NCBI GenBank assembly: GCA_026196495.1
Contig: JAPHSY010000052.1
Location: forward strand, 1-39,289
DNA length: 39,289 nucleotides
Direction of reading: 5' to 3'
Source: Magnetovibrio sp.
GTDB taxonomy: Bacteria; Pseudomonadota; Alphaproteobacteria; Rhodospirillales; Magnetovibrionaceae
The translations under genes and the position numbers were made by a program. The first letter of the stretch is position 1. Each line of letters starts with the position of its first letter. The notes under the pieces are model-generated. The model was not told where the DNA came from. It was given only the letters and a program-made list of their open reading frames with translations, and did not search any database. Below, piece by piece: positions 9,367 to 18,054 of this stretch.

Positions 9367-9403
9367 AAATCCGGACCTGGTTTTTTACACCAAATCCGGA
9401 TTT
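9367..9403 (-). terminator. Intrinsic terminator of the response-regulator pair
   Basis: Read on the - strand, AAATCCGGATTTGGT pairs with ACCAGGTCCGGATTT (15 bp with two G-U pairs, 7-base loop) and is followed by TGTT. It lies about 50 bp downstream of the stop codon of the - strand response regulator at 9451. The hairpin contains a 14-bp perfect palindrome at 9391-9404. The U tract is short but the stem is strong. Confidence 0.55.
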
Positions 9404-9450
9404 GCATGTCCTATAGAACGGAATGCGTCGCCATTCGGCTGGGGCTTTTT

Positions 9451-10089
9451 TTATTGGTCGGTATCATCCTGTTCGATTTCTGAACCTTGATCGTCTGGGT
9501 GGACAGAGCCCGGATTGAAAAGAGCATTGACTTGGTCCTGGGCCATTGCTTGCTCGGCAGGGATTTGGGTTTCTTCAGCAGGGACCTGTATTTGCTTACC
9601 AGTGGAGCGCCGTTCGCCATTAACTTTCATATCTTGGCGACGACGATCTGGGCCAAAATAACCAGGGGCTTTGATATACGGACGAGGGCGTTCAATGACA
9701 GCGCGGATACGTGAGAATAGCGCTTTGGGCGATACAGGCTTAATCAAAAATTCGTTCACCCCGACGTTACGGGCTTGTTGTATGCGCCAGTATTCGGAAT
9801 GGGCGGATACCATAATGATGGGCAAAAATTTTTCGTCAGCTTGCGTTGAGCCGCGAATGGCGCGAGTGAACTCGATGCCGTCAAATGGTGTCATCTCCCA
9901 ATCTAACAAGATGATGTCGGGGGTCCAGGCTTCCATAACTTGTAAGGCTTCTGCCCCGTCGCTGGCTTCGCGCATATTGCTGACGTCAAAATGGCGAAGA
10001 ACTTCACGCAGCAATTCGCGCATGAAGGTGCTGTCTTCAACAATTAGAAATTTGAGGTTATGGAGATAACCGTGTTCATCTTTATCCAT
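9451..10089 (-). CDS. Response regulator with CheY-like receiver and FliM-like C-terminal peptide
   Basis: A protein of 212 residues with no DNA-binding output domain. The receiver domain (about 12-135) has the acidic pair E18/D19, phospho-acceptor D63, switch residue S95 and K117. It is followed by a conserved linker with FGPDRRR (145-151) and a long, low-complexity acidic tail. Near the end is AQDQVNALFN (183-192), which resembles the (S)QDEIDALLN motif by which FliM binds phospho-CheY. The neighbouring upstream gene encodes a close paralogue with the same linker and tail motif, and the two probably form one transcription unit read leftward. A role in chemotaxis or motility signalling is plausible but is an inference; no che or fli gene is in the window. 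Confidence 0.85.
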   Translation of the reverse strand: MDKDEHGYLHNLKFLIVEDSTFMRELLREVLRHFDVSNMREASDGAEALQVMEAWTPDIILLDWEMTPFDGIEFTRAIRGSTQADEKFLPIIMVSAHSEYWRIQQARNVGVNEFLIKPVSPKALFSRIRAVIERPRPYIKAPGYFGPDRRRQDMKVNGERRSTGKQIQVPAEETQIPAEQAMAQDQVNALFNPGSVHPDDQGSEIEQDDTDQ

Positions 10090-10126
10090 GCGAGGGCCTT
10101 AAAATAAACGTTTGGCACTTAAAAGA

Positions 10127-10756
10127 TTAATTGTTGGCTGAATTGGGCTTGTTGGTCTCATTGCTATTGGGATTATAACGTGGAAGTCGGGCACTGCCAG
10201 GGTCCTGATAATTAAAGTAATCATTGATTTCATCTTGGCCCATAACCCGATCTGGTGCGATTTCGTCAGGATCGTGTTCACGCCGTTCTTCAGCGTGCGC
10301 AATCTCGTGCCGACGTCGGTCCGGTCCAAAAAATCCGGGGGCACTGACGAACGGGCGGGGGTGTTCAATGACATTACAGATGCGCTGGAATAAGGACTTT
10401 GCCGATATCGGCTTGACCAAATATTCGGTAATGCCAGCGTCGCGTGCGGTCGATATGCGCCAATATTCGGAATAGCCTGTGATCATGATAATGGGCATGA
10501 AGGGGTTGGTTATGTCATCTGATCCGCGCACCATTTGGGTGAACTCTATGCCGTTAAATGGGGTCATTTCCCAGTCCAGAAGAACTATGTCGGCGGGCCA
10601 TGTTTGAAGGATTTTCAATGCTTCTGCCCCGTCCCCTGCTTCACGCACATTGGTGACGCCAAGTGTTGCGAGAATCCGTCGAATGACGGTGCGCATAAAC
10701 GAATTGTCATCGACAATCAGAAAACTGATGTTAGAGAGGTAACCTGCCCGACCCAT
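10127..10756 (-). CDS. Response regulator, paralogue of the downstream gene
   Basis: A protein of 209 residues. The receiver domain has D16/D17, phospho-acceptor D61, T93 and K115. The linker carries FGPDRRR (143-149), as in the paralogue 37 bp downstream, and the two share blocks such as LLDWEMTPF, GIEFT and SEYWRI. The C-terminal tail has GQDEINDYFN (173-182), closer to the FliM EIDALL peptide than the paralogue's version, followed by an Asn/Pro-rich end. The start ATG is at 10754-10756. This arose by tandem duplication followed by divergence of the tails. It has no HTH or enzyme output domain, so signalling must go through protein contacts. Confidence 0.85.
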   Translation of the reverse strand: MGRAGYLSNISFLIVDDNSFMRTVIRRILATLGVTNVREAGDGAEALKILQTWPADIVLLDWEMTPFNGIEFTQMVRGSDDITNPFMPIIMITGYSEYWRISTARDAGITEYLVKPISAKSLFQRICNVIEHPRPFVSAPGFFGPDRRRHEIAHAEERREHDPDEIAPDRVMGQDEINDYFNYQDPGSARLPRYNPNSNETNKPNSANN

Positions 10757-11335
10757 TCACATCACCATAATAACATATTTGATATGTAAAATAGCATACA
10801 ATGATATTTTATACAAGATGTTATAGCTACTTGTATGTGGTGTGTGATGGTGCAAATACCACCAAAAAATCAGTGAATTGTGGAGCGTGTCGGTAGAAGA
10901 GATCTTGTCTATATAAATAAAAATGAAGCCGTTAAAAGTTAGTCATGAATGATCGATGATTATGCTGTCGGATGTGGTGGCGATCACAACCCGTATGAAG
11001 GGGCACATTCTCATTTTGTGCATATTGCGCCCACATAAAATCACCAGATTTTGGCGTAAAATTGTTCGCCATCACTCACTGTCGTTGATCACCGGAAATG
11101 TGAATGAGACAGATTATTTCTTATAGGCTTGCAAACATGCCTATAAGCATAAAATACCAATAAATTTCAAGTAACTGACTAACAAATTGGAGTTGTTTGA
11201 TAATGTGCAATTAGGCCGAGCATATTAGGAAAAACCGTAAGACTTGCCATCAAAAGCGATCAAGGGCATATTGCATCTTCGCAGGTGCACAATAAAGCCT
11301 GCTTGATACAAAAAAAGTCAGTGAGAGGCCTCCCC
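10757..11335. promoter_or_regulatory. Intergenic region between response regulators and malyl-CoA enzyme gene
   Basis: 579 bp, AT-rich and without a credible gene. It should hold the divergent promoters of the - strand response regulators and the + strand malyl-CoA enzyme gene. Visible structure: inverted repeat ACATAT-TTG-ATATGT at 10773-10787, 17 bp upstream of the response-regulator start and a candidate operator; and a perfect 9-bp stem CTTATAGGC / GCCTATAAG at 11120-11128 and 11139-11147. The remainder shows nothing I can name. Confidence 0.45.
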
Positions 11336-12223
11336 ATGTCCACATTATCGCGTCCGCGTCGTAGTGTCCTTTATATGCCCGGTTCTAACGCTCGGGCTCT
11401 TGAAAAAGGGCGCACTTTAGCGTGTGATGCATTGATTATGGACTTGGAAGACGCTGTTGCGCCGGATGCGAAAGAGCAAGCGCGTGAACAGATCGTCTCT
11501 GCCTTAGCCGAAGGTGGCTATGGCCAACGTGAAATTTTGGTGCGCACCAATGGCCTGGATACCCCTTGGGGTTATCAAGACATTGTCGCTGCTGCCACAT
11601 CTGGTGCACACGGTATTTTGTTACCGAAAGTCGAAAGCGCAGACACCATCCACCAAGTTGAGCGCATTATGGATGCAGCCGGTGCTCCGGCTGACCAAGC
11701 CATCTGGTGCATGATGGAAACGCCGCTGGGTATCTTGAACGCACAGGAAATTGCCTCTGCCTCACCGCGTGTGGGCGGCTTTGTTATGGGTACATCTGAT
11801 CTGGCTAAAGATCTTCACGCCCACCACACCCGTGCACGTGTGCCGATGCAAACATCGCTCAGTCTATGTCTGTTGGCGGCACGCGCTTACGGTTTGGCTA
11901 TCGTTGATGGTGTCCATTTGGACTTGGCTGATGATGAAGGTTTTGCATTCTCTTGCGAACAAGGCCTGGAAATGGGTTTTGACGGCAAAACCTTGATCCA
12001 CCCCAAAACCGTTGCCAAGGCCAACGAAGTGTTTGGCCCCAGTGCAGACGATGTGGAGTGGGCGAAGAAAATGATTGAAGCCTTCGAAGCTGCACAAGCA
12101 GAAGGCAAAGGCGTTGTGGTTGTTGATGGCAAGCTGGTGGAAAACCTGCACATTGTTGAAGCCAAACGTTTGGTCGCACTTTCGGATTTGATCGGCCAAT
12201 TAGAAGCCGATCTGGCCGCGTAA
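11336..12223 (+). CDS. HpcH/HpaI-CitE family malyl-CoA lyase / (3S)-malyl-CoA thioesterase (Mcl2-like)
   Basis: A CitE-like TIM-barrel enzyme that cleaves or hydrolyses malyl-CoA-type thioesters. In the ethylmalonyl-CoA pathway such enzymes give glyoxylate plus propionyl-CoA, or free malate from (3S)-malyl-CoA. Family motifs visible are RSVLYMPGSN near the N-terminus, DLEDAVAPDAK, MMETPLGILNA (metal-binding Glu), VMGTSDLAKDL, GFDGKTLIHP and VVDGKLVENLH. The frame opens at a GTG (11285), but ATG 11336 has GAGAGG about 7 bp upstream and matches the family N-terminus, giving 295 residues. Sequence feel is closer to the thioesterase (Mcl2) type than to Mcl1, but exact specificity cannot be decided by eye. 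It sits 27 bp upstream of mesaconyl-CoA hydratase, which supports the pathway assignment. Confidence 0.8.
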   Translation: MSTLSRPRRSVLYMPGSNARALEKGRTLACDALIMDLEDAVAPDAKEQAREQIVSALAEGGYGQREILVRTNGLDTPWGYQDIVAAATSGAHGILLPKVESADTIHQVERIMDAAGAPADQAIWCMMETPLGILNAQEIASASPRVGGFVMGTSDLAKDLHAHHTRARVPMQTSLSLCLLAARAYGLAIVDGVHLDLADDEGFAFSCEQGLEMGFDGKTLIHPKTVAKANEVFGPSADDVEWAKKMIEAFEAAQAEGKGVVVVDGKLVENLHIVEAKRLVALSDLIGQLEADLAA

Positions 12224-12250
12224 AAAGAATATCGGGAAGGGTCGTTAAGC

Positions 12251-13309
12251 ATGTCCGACAAAATCGGCACCGGGAATTTCTTCGAAGATTTCCAGCTGGG
12301 TCAAGTTATTGAACACGCCACGCCACGCACGGTGACCGAGGGCGATGTTGCCTTGTATTGCGCACTGTATGGGTCGCGTTTTGCGGTTCAATCTGGTGAT
12401 AGCTTCGCCATGGACATTGGTTATGAAGCTGCGCCCATTGATGACCTGTTGGTCTTTCACGTGGTGTTTGGTAAATCCGTTCCTGACATTTCATTAAATG
12501 CTGTGGCCAACTTGGGTTATGCCAATGGTCGCATGGTTGCCCCGGTTTACGCTGGTGATACACTGACGGCGCGTTCTGAAGTGATCGGCCTGAAAGAAAA
12601 TTCCAACGGCAAAAATGGTGTTGTCTACGTTCACACGGTTGGTGAAAATCAAAAAGGCGAAATCGTTGCCGACTTCGTGCGTTGGGTTATGGTCAACAAA
12701 AAAGACCCAGCCAACCCGGCACCGGAAGCCGTGGTTCCCGAACTGCCCAAATCCGTGACCGCAGAGCACTTGGCGGCGCCCACCGATTTGAACATGAAAG
12801 AATACAACTTCACCTTGGCTGGCAGTCCCTACGTTTGGGAAGACTACGAAACTGGTGAAAAGATTGATCACGTGGATGGCTTTACGGTTGAAGAAGCCGA
12901 ACATGCTTTGGCCACGCGCCTTTATCAAAATACCGCACGTGTGCACTTTAACCAGCACACCGAAAAAGATGGCCGCTTTGGCAAGCGTATCGTTTATGGC
13001 GGTCATGTTATTTCAATTTGTCGCTCCATTACCTTCAACGGTTTGGGCAATGCCTTTAAAATTGCTGCGATCAACGGTGGGCGTCACGTCTCGCCAATCT
13101 TTGCGGGCAATACGGTTTATGCCTGGACAGAAGTTCTCGATAAAATGGAAGTTCCGGGTCATCCGGGCATTGGCGCGCTACGTTTGCGCACCGTCGGCCT
13201 GAAAGACCAAAATGCTGAGGGCTTCCCTTATAAGGACGAAGAGGGTAAATACGACCCGGCTGTCGTATTGGATTTCGACTACACTATTTTAATGCCGCGT
13301 AAAGTTTAA
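12251..13309 (+). CDS. mch: Mesaconyl-CoA hydratase
   Basis: Hydrates mesaconyl-CoA to beta-methylmalyl-CoA in the ethylmalonyl-CoA pathway of acetyl-CoA assimilation. The 352 residues consist of two MaoC/hotdog halves, as in Rhodobacter-type Mch. Characteristic segments are TEGDVALYCALYGSRF, FHVVFGKSVPDISLNAVANLGYA, YAGDTLTARSEVIGLKENSNGKNGVVYV, EDYETGEKIDHVDGFTVEEAEHALATRLYQNTARVHFN, YGGHVIS and INGGRHVSPIFAGDTVYAWTEVLDK-like text. A GGGAAGG ribosome-binding sequence lies upstream of ATG 12251. It probably forms an operon with the malyl-CoA enzyme gene before it. sdhC follows after about 110 bp, linking the pathway's product to the TCA cycle. Confidence 0.92.
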   Translation: MSDKIGTGNFFEDFQLGQVIEHATPRTVTEGDVALYCALYGSRFAVQSGDSFAMDIGYEAAPIDDLLVFHVVFGKSVPDISLNAVANLGYANGRMVAPVYAGDTLTARSEVIGLKENSNGKNGVVYVHTVGENQKGEIVADFVRWVMVNKKDPANPAPEAVVPELPKSVTAEHLAAPTDLNMKEYNFTLAGSPYVWEDYETGEKIDHVDGFTVEEAEHALATRLYQNTARVHFNQHTEKDGRFGKRIVYGGHVISICRSITFNGLGNAFKIAAINGGRHVSPIFAGNTVYAWTEVLDKMEVPGHPGIGALRLRTVGLKDQNAEGFPYKDEEGKYDPAVVLDFDYTILMPRKV

Positions 13310-13418
13310 CTGTGGGAATTGATCGATTACGCACCACATTTAACGCCATACGGCATTAATCGCACACCCGTTGGGGGACGGGACCCATCGACCTCTGGAA
13401 GGGAGGGGAGCACTGCTC

Positions 13419-13814
13419 ATGCCTGACAATAACAGACCGCTATCACCACATTTGCAGATCTATCGCCCGCAAATTACGTCTATTCTGTCCATTCTGCATC
13501 GCATCACAGGCGTGGTTCTGTCATTTGCTGCACTGCTGTTGGCCTATTGGCTGGCTTCTGCGGCCTATGGCCCAGAAGCCTTTGCCCGTGCGCAAGCGTT
13601 TATGGAATCCGGCTTTGGCCGTTTCGTGCTGTTTGGATTTACATTTTCGTTGTTCTATCACCTGTGCAATGGCATCCGTCACATCGGCTGGGATATGCGC
13701 TTTGGCTTTGAGTTGCCAACGCTGCGTTTCACCGGCGTTATCGTGGTGTTGACCGCCTCCGCACTGACCATCATCACTTGGCTCATGGCTTATGGCCATG
13801 TTGGCAAGTTGTAA
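13419..13814 (+). CDS. sdhC: Succinate dehydrogenase cytochrome b556 subunit
   Basis: Membrane anchor of respiratory complex II, 131 residues with three hydrophobic helices. The N-terminal RPLSPHLQIYRPQITSILSILHRITGV contains the quinone-site Ser and Arg of the SxLHRxTG motif. RHIGWDMRFGFE carries the heme b ligand His. The frame opens earlier (13371), but ATG 13419 is preceded by GGAAGGGAGGGGAG at 13397-13410 with 8-base spacing and gives the normal N-terminus. First gene of sdhCDAB; a hairpin CCCGT/ACGGG lies in its leader (about 13366-13382). Confidence 0.93.
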   Translation: MPDNNRPLSPHLQIYRPQITSILSILHRITGVVLSFAALLLAYWLASAAYGPEAFARAQAFMESGFGRFVLFGFTFSLFYHLCNGIRHIGWDMRFGFELPTLRFTGVIVVLTASALTIITWLMAYGHVGKL

Positions 13815-13827
13815 GGGAGGGGTTGAG

Positions 13828-14232
13828 ATGATTAACACTCCGCAGGAACAACGCATTTTGCAATCGAAACTGGGGCGCGTGCGCGGTCTGGGTTCGACCC
13901 GTGAAGGCGTGCACCACTGGTGGGCACAGCGCATGAGCGCCGTGGCATTGCTGCCCTTGGCCCTTTGGTTCGTTTTTTCCGTTATTTCGTTAACCGGTTC
14001 GGATTATGCCTCGTTTACGGCTTGGGCGGGTGAGTTCGGCAATTCGGTATTCTTAGTCTTGTTGGTGGTTACGATGTTCCATCACGCTCAATTGGGCCTG
14101 CAGGTCGTGATTGAAGATTATGTTCATTCCGAAATTTGGAAGGTGGGACTATTGTTGTTTGTCAAATACGGCTCTGTCGTGTTTGGTTTCTCCGCCATCT
14201 TCGCCATCCTGAAAATCTCGATTGCTGGATAA
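13828..14232 (+). CDS. sdhD: Succinate dehydrogenase hydrophobic membrane anchor
   Basis: Second membrane anchor of complex II, 134 residues with three transmembrane helices. The N-terminal [25 protein letters not shown] and central [20 protein letters not shown] (heme-ligand His region) are typical of alphaproteobacterial SdhD. ATG 13828 is chosen over the upstream in-frame ATG at 13792, because GGGAGGGG lies just before it and the upstream start would overlap sdhC. It is 13 bp after sdhC and 5 bp before sdhA. Confidence 0.9.
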   Translation: MINTPQEQRILQSKLGRVRGLGSTREGVHHWWAQRMSAVALLPLALWFVFSVISLTGSDYASFTAWAGEFGNSVFLVLLVVTMFHHAQLGLQVVIEDYVHSEIWKVGLLLFVKYGSVVFGFSAIFAILKISIAG

Positions 14233-14237
14233 CGACA

Positions 14238-16031
14238 ATGACTGAAGCGTATAAGATTACAGATCACACGTACGATTGCGTCGTTATCGGCGCAGGCGGT
14301 GCAGGATTGCGCGCCACATTCGGTATGACCAAAGCCGGTCTCAAAACCGCATGTATCACCAAAGTTTTCCCAACCCGTTCACACACCGTGGCGGCACAGG
14401 GCGGCATCGGCGCTGCACTGGGCAACATGGATGAGGACAGCTGGCAGTGGCATATGTATGACACCGTCAAAGGTTCTGACTGGTTGGGTGACCAAGATGC
14501 CATCGAATACATGTGCCGTAACGCGGTACCTGCTGTGCATGAATTGGAACACTTCGGTGTGCCGTTCTCGCGCACAGAAGAAGGCAAAATCTACCAACGT
14601 CCCTTTGGTGGACACATGAAGAACATGGGTGAAGCCCCGGTTCCGCGCGCTTGTGCTGCGGCTGACCGTACAGGTCACGCCATTCTTCACACACTCTACC
14701 AACAAAGCCTGAAACACGATGCGGAGTTTTTCGTTGAATTCATCGCCCTTGATCTGATCATGGATGATGATGGCGAATGCCGCGGTGTGATCGCTTGGAA
14801 CATGGAAGATGGCTCCATCCATCGTTTTCGCGCACAGCAAACTGTGCTGGCATCCGGTGGTTATGGTCGTGCTTGGTTCTCTTGCACCTCGGCCCACACC
14901 TGTACGGGTGATGGTCATGGCATGGTGGCTCGCGCTGGCTTGCCGCTGCAAGATATGGAATTCGTTCAGTTCCACCCCACTGGTATCTACGGTGCAGGTG
15001 TTCTGATCACCGAAGGTGCACGCGGCGAAGGTGGTTACCTTACCAATGCTCAAGGTGAACGCTTCATGGAACGCTACGCACCGACGGCCAAAGATTTGGC
15101 ATCGCGTGACGTTGTATCGCGGGCCATGACAGTGGAAATCCAAGAAGGTCGCGGTGTCGGTGATGAACAAGACCACATCATGCTGCACCTGGAACACTTG
15201 GGCGCGGAAACATTGAACAAGCGTCTTCCGGGTATTTCTGAAAGTGCAAAGGTCTTCGCCGGTGTTGACGTGACGCGTGAACCGATCCCCGTGATCCCGA
15301 CCGTGCACTACAACATGGGGGGTATTCCGACCAATATCTATGGTGAAGTGCTGCGTCCGACCGCAGACGATCCAGATGCTGTATGTCCTGGCCTGATGGC
15401 GATCGGTGAAGCAGCTTGTGTCTCTGTACACGGTGCAAACCGTTTGGGCACCAACTCACTGTTGGATATCGTGGTCTTCGGTCGTGCGGCTGCTATCCGC
15501 GCGAAAGAAACTCTGAAGCCCGGTAAAGAGCAAAAAGGCTTGCCGAAAAACAGTGCTGAAAAAGCTCTGGATCGGTTCGACAAGCTGCGTCATGCAGACG
15601 GTGCATTAAAAACGTCAGAAATTCGTGACGATATGCAACGCACCATGCAACGCAACGCTGCGGTGTTCCGCGATGCTACGGTCTTGTCTGACGGTCAGAA
15701 GAAGATCGATGACATCCGCGCAGGTATGGGTGAAATTGCTATCACAGACCGTTCCATGATTTGGAACTCGGATCTCAACGAAGCGCTAGAGCTGGAAAAC
15801 CTGCTCACCTGTGCACAAGCAACCGTTCATTCAGCATTGAACCGTGAAGAAAGCCGTGGCGCACACGCCCGCGACGACTTCCCGGATCGCAATGATGAAA
15901 CCTGGATGAAGCATACTGTTGCTTGGCTTGACCAAGAACAGAACAAGGTCAAGCTCGACTACCGTCCGGTCCACACCTGGACATTGACGGATGAAGTCGA
16001 ATACATCGAACCCAAAGCTCGTGTCTACTAA
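14238..16031 (+). CDS. sdhA: Succinate dehydrogenase flavoprotein subunit
   Basis: Catalytic FAD subunit oxidising succinate to fumarate at the cytoplasmic face of the inner membrane; 597 residues, the usual length. Visible are the Rossmann [18 protein letters not shown] (the His bearing covalent FAD), [21 protein letters not shown] (substrate site), [10 protein letters not shown] and RLGTNSLLD. The frame extends upstream into sdhD, but ATG 14238 gives the family N-terminus [21 protein letters not shown] and leaves a 5-bp gap. No motif is missing. Confidence 0.97.
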   Translation: MTEAYKITDHTYDCVVIGAGGAGLRATFGMTKAGLKTACITKVFPTRSHTVAAQGGIGAALGNMDEDSWQWHMYDTVKGSDWLGDQDAIEYMCRNAVPAVHELEHFGVPFSRTEEGKIYQRPFGGHMKNMGEAPVPRACAAADRTGHAILHTLYQQSLKHDAEFFVEFIALDLIMDDDGECRGVIAWNMEDGSIHRFRAQQTVLASGGYGRAWFSCTSAHTCTGDGHGMVARAGLPLQDMEFVQFHPTGIYGAGVLITEGARGEGGYLTNAQGERFMERYAPTAKDLASRDVVSRAMTVEIQEGRGVGDEQDHIMLHLEHLGAETLNKRLPGISESAKVFAGVDVTREPIPVIPTVHYNMGGIPTNIYGEVLRPTADDPDAVCPGLMAIGEAACVSVHGANRLGTNSLLDIVVFGRAAAIRAKETLKPGKEQKGLPKNSAEKALDRFDKLRHADGALKTSEIRDDMQRTMQRNAAVFRDATVLSDGQKKIDDIRAGMGEIAITDRSMIWNSDLNEALELENLLTCAQATVHSALNREESRGAHARDDFPDRNDETWMKHTVAWLDQEQNKVKLDYRPVHTWTLTDEVEYIEPKARVY

Positions 16032-16048
16032 GGGGGGAGGAGAGAAAA

Positions 16049-16825
16049 ATGGTTGAATTTAGTCTTCCCGCCAACTCGAAAGTTGTCGAGGGTAAATACG
16101 TCAAAGCACCTGAAGGTGCGACAAACATTCGCAAGTTCAAGATCTATCGTTTTGATCCGGATACGGGTGAAAATCCACGCCTGGATACGTTCGAGGTCGA
16201 TCTCGACAAATGTGGTCCAATGATTTTGGACGCGATGGTCAAGATTAAGAACGAAATGGACAGCACGCTGACCTTCCGTCGCTCTTGCCGCGAAGGTGTG
16301 TGTGGTTCGTGTTCGTTCAACATCGACGGCACCAACACTCTGGCTTGCACCAAGCCGATTTCCGAAATTCGTGGCGATGTGAAAATCTATCCGTTGCCAC
16401 ATATGCCGGTGATCAAAGACTTGGTGCCAGATCTTAGTGTTCCGTATGCGCAGTATGCGTCTATCGAACCGTGGCTGAAATCCGATACGCCAGCACCGAC
16501 GGCTGAACGTCTTCAATCCGTTGAAGAACGTGAACGGTTGGATGGTATGTGGGAATGCATCTTGTGCTTCTGTTGCCAAACCAGCTGCCCGAGCTATTGG
16601 TGGAACGGTGATCGTTACTTAGGCCCGGCTATCTTGCTGCAAGCCTATCGTTGGATTGCTGACAGCCGTGATGAAGCGAAAGGTGAACGTCTGGATAACT
16701 TGGACGATCCGTTCCGTTTGTATCGCTGCCACACGATCATGAATTGCACCAACACGTGCCCGAAACACTTGAACCCAGGCAAAGCCATTGGCGAAATTAA
16801 GCACCTGTTGCTCAAACGTCGCTAA
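16049..16825 (+). CDS. sdhB: Succinate dehydrogenase iron-sulfur subunit
   Basis: Electron-transfer subunit of complex II, 258 residues. [2Fe-2S] ligands are in [21 protein letters not shown]; the [4Fe-4S] and [3Fe-4S] clusters use [12 protein letters not shown] and [18 protein letters not shown] strong GGGGGGAGGAGAG ribosome-binding region precedes ATG 16049, 17 bp after sdhA. Last gene of sdhCDAB, followed by an intrinsic terminator. Confidence 0.97.
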   Translation: MVEFSLPANSKVVEGKYVKAPEGATNIRKFKIYRFDPDTGENPRLDTFEVDLDKCGPMILDAMVKIKNEMDSTLTFRRSCREGVCGSCSFNIDGTNTLACTKPISEIRGDVKIYPLPHMPVIKDLVPDLSVPYAQYASIEPWLKSDTPAPTAERLQSVEERERLDGMWECILCFCCQTSCPSYWWNGDRYLGPAILLQAYRWIADSRDEAKGERLDNLDDPFRLYRCHTIMNCTNTCPKHLNPGKAIGEIKHLLLKRR

Positions 16826-16849
16826 GTTTGGTTCAGACCCAAAGCAAAA

Positions 16850-16880
16850 GGCCGCTGATGAAAATCAGCGGCCTTTTTTT
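16850..16880 (+). terminator. Intrinsic terminator of sdhCDAB
   Basis: Perfect 10-bp stem GGCCGCTGAT / ATCAGCGGCC with a GAAA loop, then seven T residues, 24 bp after the sdhB stop. Confidence 0.93.
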
Positions 16881-16970
16881 CTTGTTTGCATTAAGGAAAT
16901 AGAGGCATACTATTGAATGCATGCTGGGGCGCGGTGACCTGAGATTAAATTCTCGTTACTTAAACATTGT

Positions 16971-17717
16971 GTGATGAAGAACAGTCATATGATATTCATG
17001 GGAACGCGCTTGTTTAAATTTGTGCAGATACTGTTTTTATTGCTGATTGTTGGCATAGTGCCACCAAAAGCATTTGCGACAGAATTGAATAACATTCGTG
17101 TTATTACTTCGACTTTTCCCCCTTATAGTTATGACGTAGATGGTCGTGCCCAGGGCATCGCCGTGGAAATAATCCGCAAAGTATTTGCAAAGCTGAAGTT
17201 GTCGCCATCAATTGAAGTGTATCCGTGGGCACGGGCAATCAGTACGGCGAAGGCGACTCCGAATTCTATTCTGTTTTCCGTTGCGCGTACGCCAGAACGC
17301 GAGTCCATGTTTGAATGGGTTGGCACCGTTATTGATTTTGATGTTCATATCTACAAAAAAGCTAATCGCATGGATATTGAGGTCCATGAACCAGAGGATC
17401 TCAAGAGATACACGTTTGCAGGTTTATTCAAGGATGTGAAAACGAGCTATCTAAAAAAACTTGGGGCATTTGTTCATGAGGTTCCAGATGAAGAAAGCAC
17501 CTTTAAGATGCTTGACTTGGAACGTGTTGATTTGATCGCTTCAGATAAGAATGCGGCAAAGTTCCGGGTCGAAAAATTAGGTTTGGATCAAGAAGGTTTT
17601 ATTTCAGTTTATAAAATTGAAAGCTTGTCGAAACCGCTTTATTTGGTCGCTCATCGAGACATGGATCCGAAAATTGTCGAGCAACTTCGTGATGCCTTAC
17701 AGTCCTTAAATCCATAA
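16971..17717 (+). CDS. Periplasmic solute-binding protein (SBP_bac_3-like), orphan
   Basis: 248 residues from the first start codon. The hydrophobic segment FVQILFLLLIVGIVPPKAFA is a signal peptide ending near AFA. The mature part reads like family 3 amino-acid-type binding proteins: ITSTFPPYSYDVDGRAQGIAVEIIRKVF, VYPWARAISTA, FSVARTPERESMFEWVGTV and a later ERVDLIASDKNAAKF. Short members of this kind, with no linked permease or ATPase as here, are often uncharacterised periplasmic sensors or binding proteins. The start is uncertain: GTG 16971, ATG 16974, ATG 16989 and ATG 16998 are all in frame and none has a good ribosome-binding site. The gene is flanked by terminators, so it is monocistronic. 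Confidence 0.75.
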   Translation: MMKNSHMIFMGTRLFKFVQILFLLLIVGIVPPKAFATELNNIRVITSTFPPYSYDVDGRAQGIAVEIIRKVFAKLKLSPSIEVYPWARAISTAKATPNSILFSVARTPERESMFEWVGTVIDFDVHIYKKANRMDIEVHEPEDLKRYTFAGLFKDVKTSYLKKLGAFVHEVPDEESTFKMLDLERVDLIASDKNAAKFRVEKLGLDQEGFISVYKIESLSKPLYLVAHRDMDPKIVEQLRDALQSLNP

Positions 17718-18054
17718 AATACTCCCCCGCCAATTTGTTGGCCACGCGGTTGTGAACTGCATCAGTATGTGTCCATAGAAACTAAGCCCCGGCTTGGTGC
17801 ATTGGTGGAATAAGTGCCCATTTCTGAAACGCCATTAAATTTGGTTTTAATCAGAAAACTAAAGGCTGCAGGTTTTGATCCGCGGCTTTTTTGTTGTGCT
17901 CAATGGTGCCAACCAGCTAGGCCGAAAGCGGACCGACTTGGATAAATCCTGTGTAACTTGATTTACAGCGATATATATTTCAGTTATTACATTAGCAACT
18001 GGGCATCTTCAAATAATAACATAATAATAAGTACTGATATGTCCGGAAAACTCT
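17718..18054. promoter_or_regulatory. Intergenic region upstream of nitric oxide reductase
   Basis: 337 bp without a gene. The left part holds a terminator hairpin (17861-17893). The right part, AT-rich, should hold the nitric oxide reductase promoter. TTGAT-TTAC-AGCGA at 17958-17971 has only the left half of an FNR/Dnr box (TTGAT-N4-ATCAA), and GCATCTT at 18003-18009 resembles one NsrR half-site. Neither is complete, so regulation by oxygen or NO is not demonstrated. Confidence 0.35.
17861..17893 (+). terminator. Probable terminator of the solute-binding protein gene
   Basis: AAAGGCTGC pairs with GCGGCTTTT (9 bp with G-U pairs) around a 12-base loop, followed by a T run. It lies about 145 bp after the stop of the solute-binding protein gene. 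Confidence 0.55.

Noticed and set aside
9367-9404. CAAATCCGGATTTG palindrome considered as a transposon end or att site
   Set aside because: It folds into a full 15-bp hairpin placed just after the response-regulator stop, which fits a terminator better, and I found no partner copy at the other side of the transposase-like gene.
9421-9452. Stem followed by a T run on the + strand near 9422-9452
   Set aside because: The stem is only about 5 bp (GAATG/CATTC) and no rightward gene precedes it; the T run overlaps the response-regulator stop codon.
10995-11126. Short open frame of about 43 codons in the 579-bp intergenic region
   Set aside because: No ribosome-binding site, no recognisable motif, and it runs into the dyad at 11120; likely chance.
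17958-17971. FNR/Dnr box upstream of norZ
   Set aside because: Only the TTGAT half matches; the other half (AGCGA against ATCAA) is poor, so it is not listed as a binding site.
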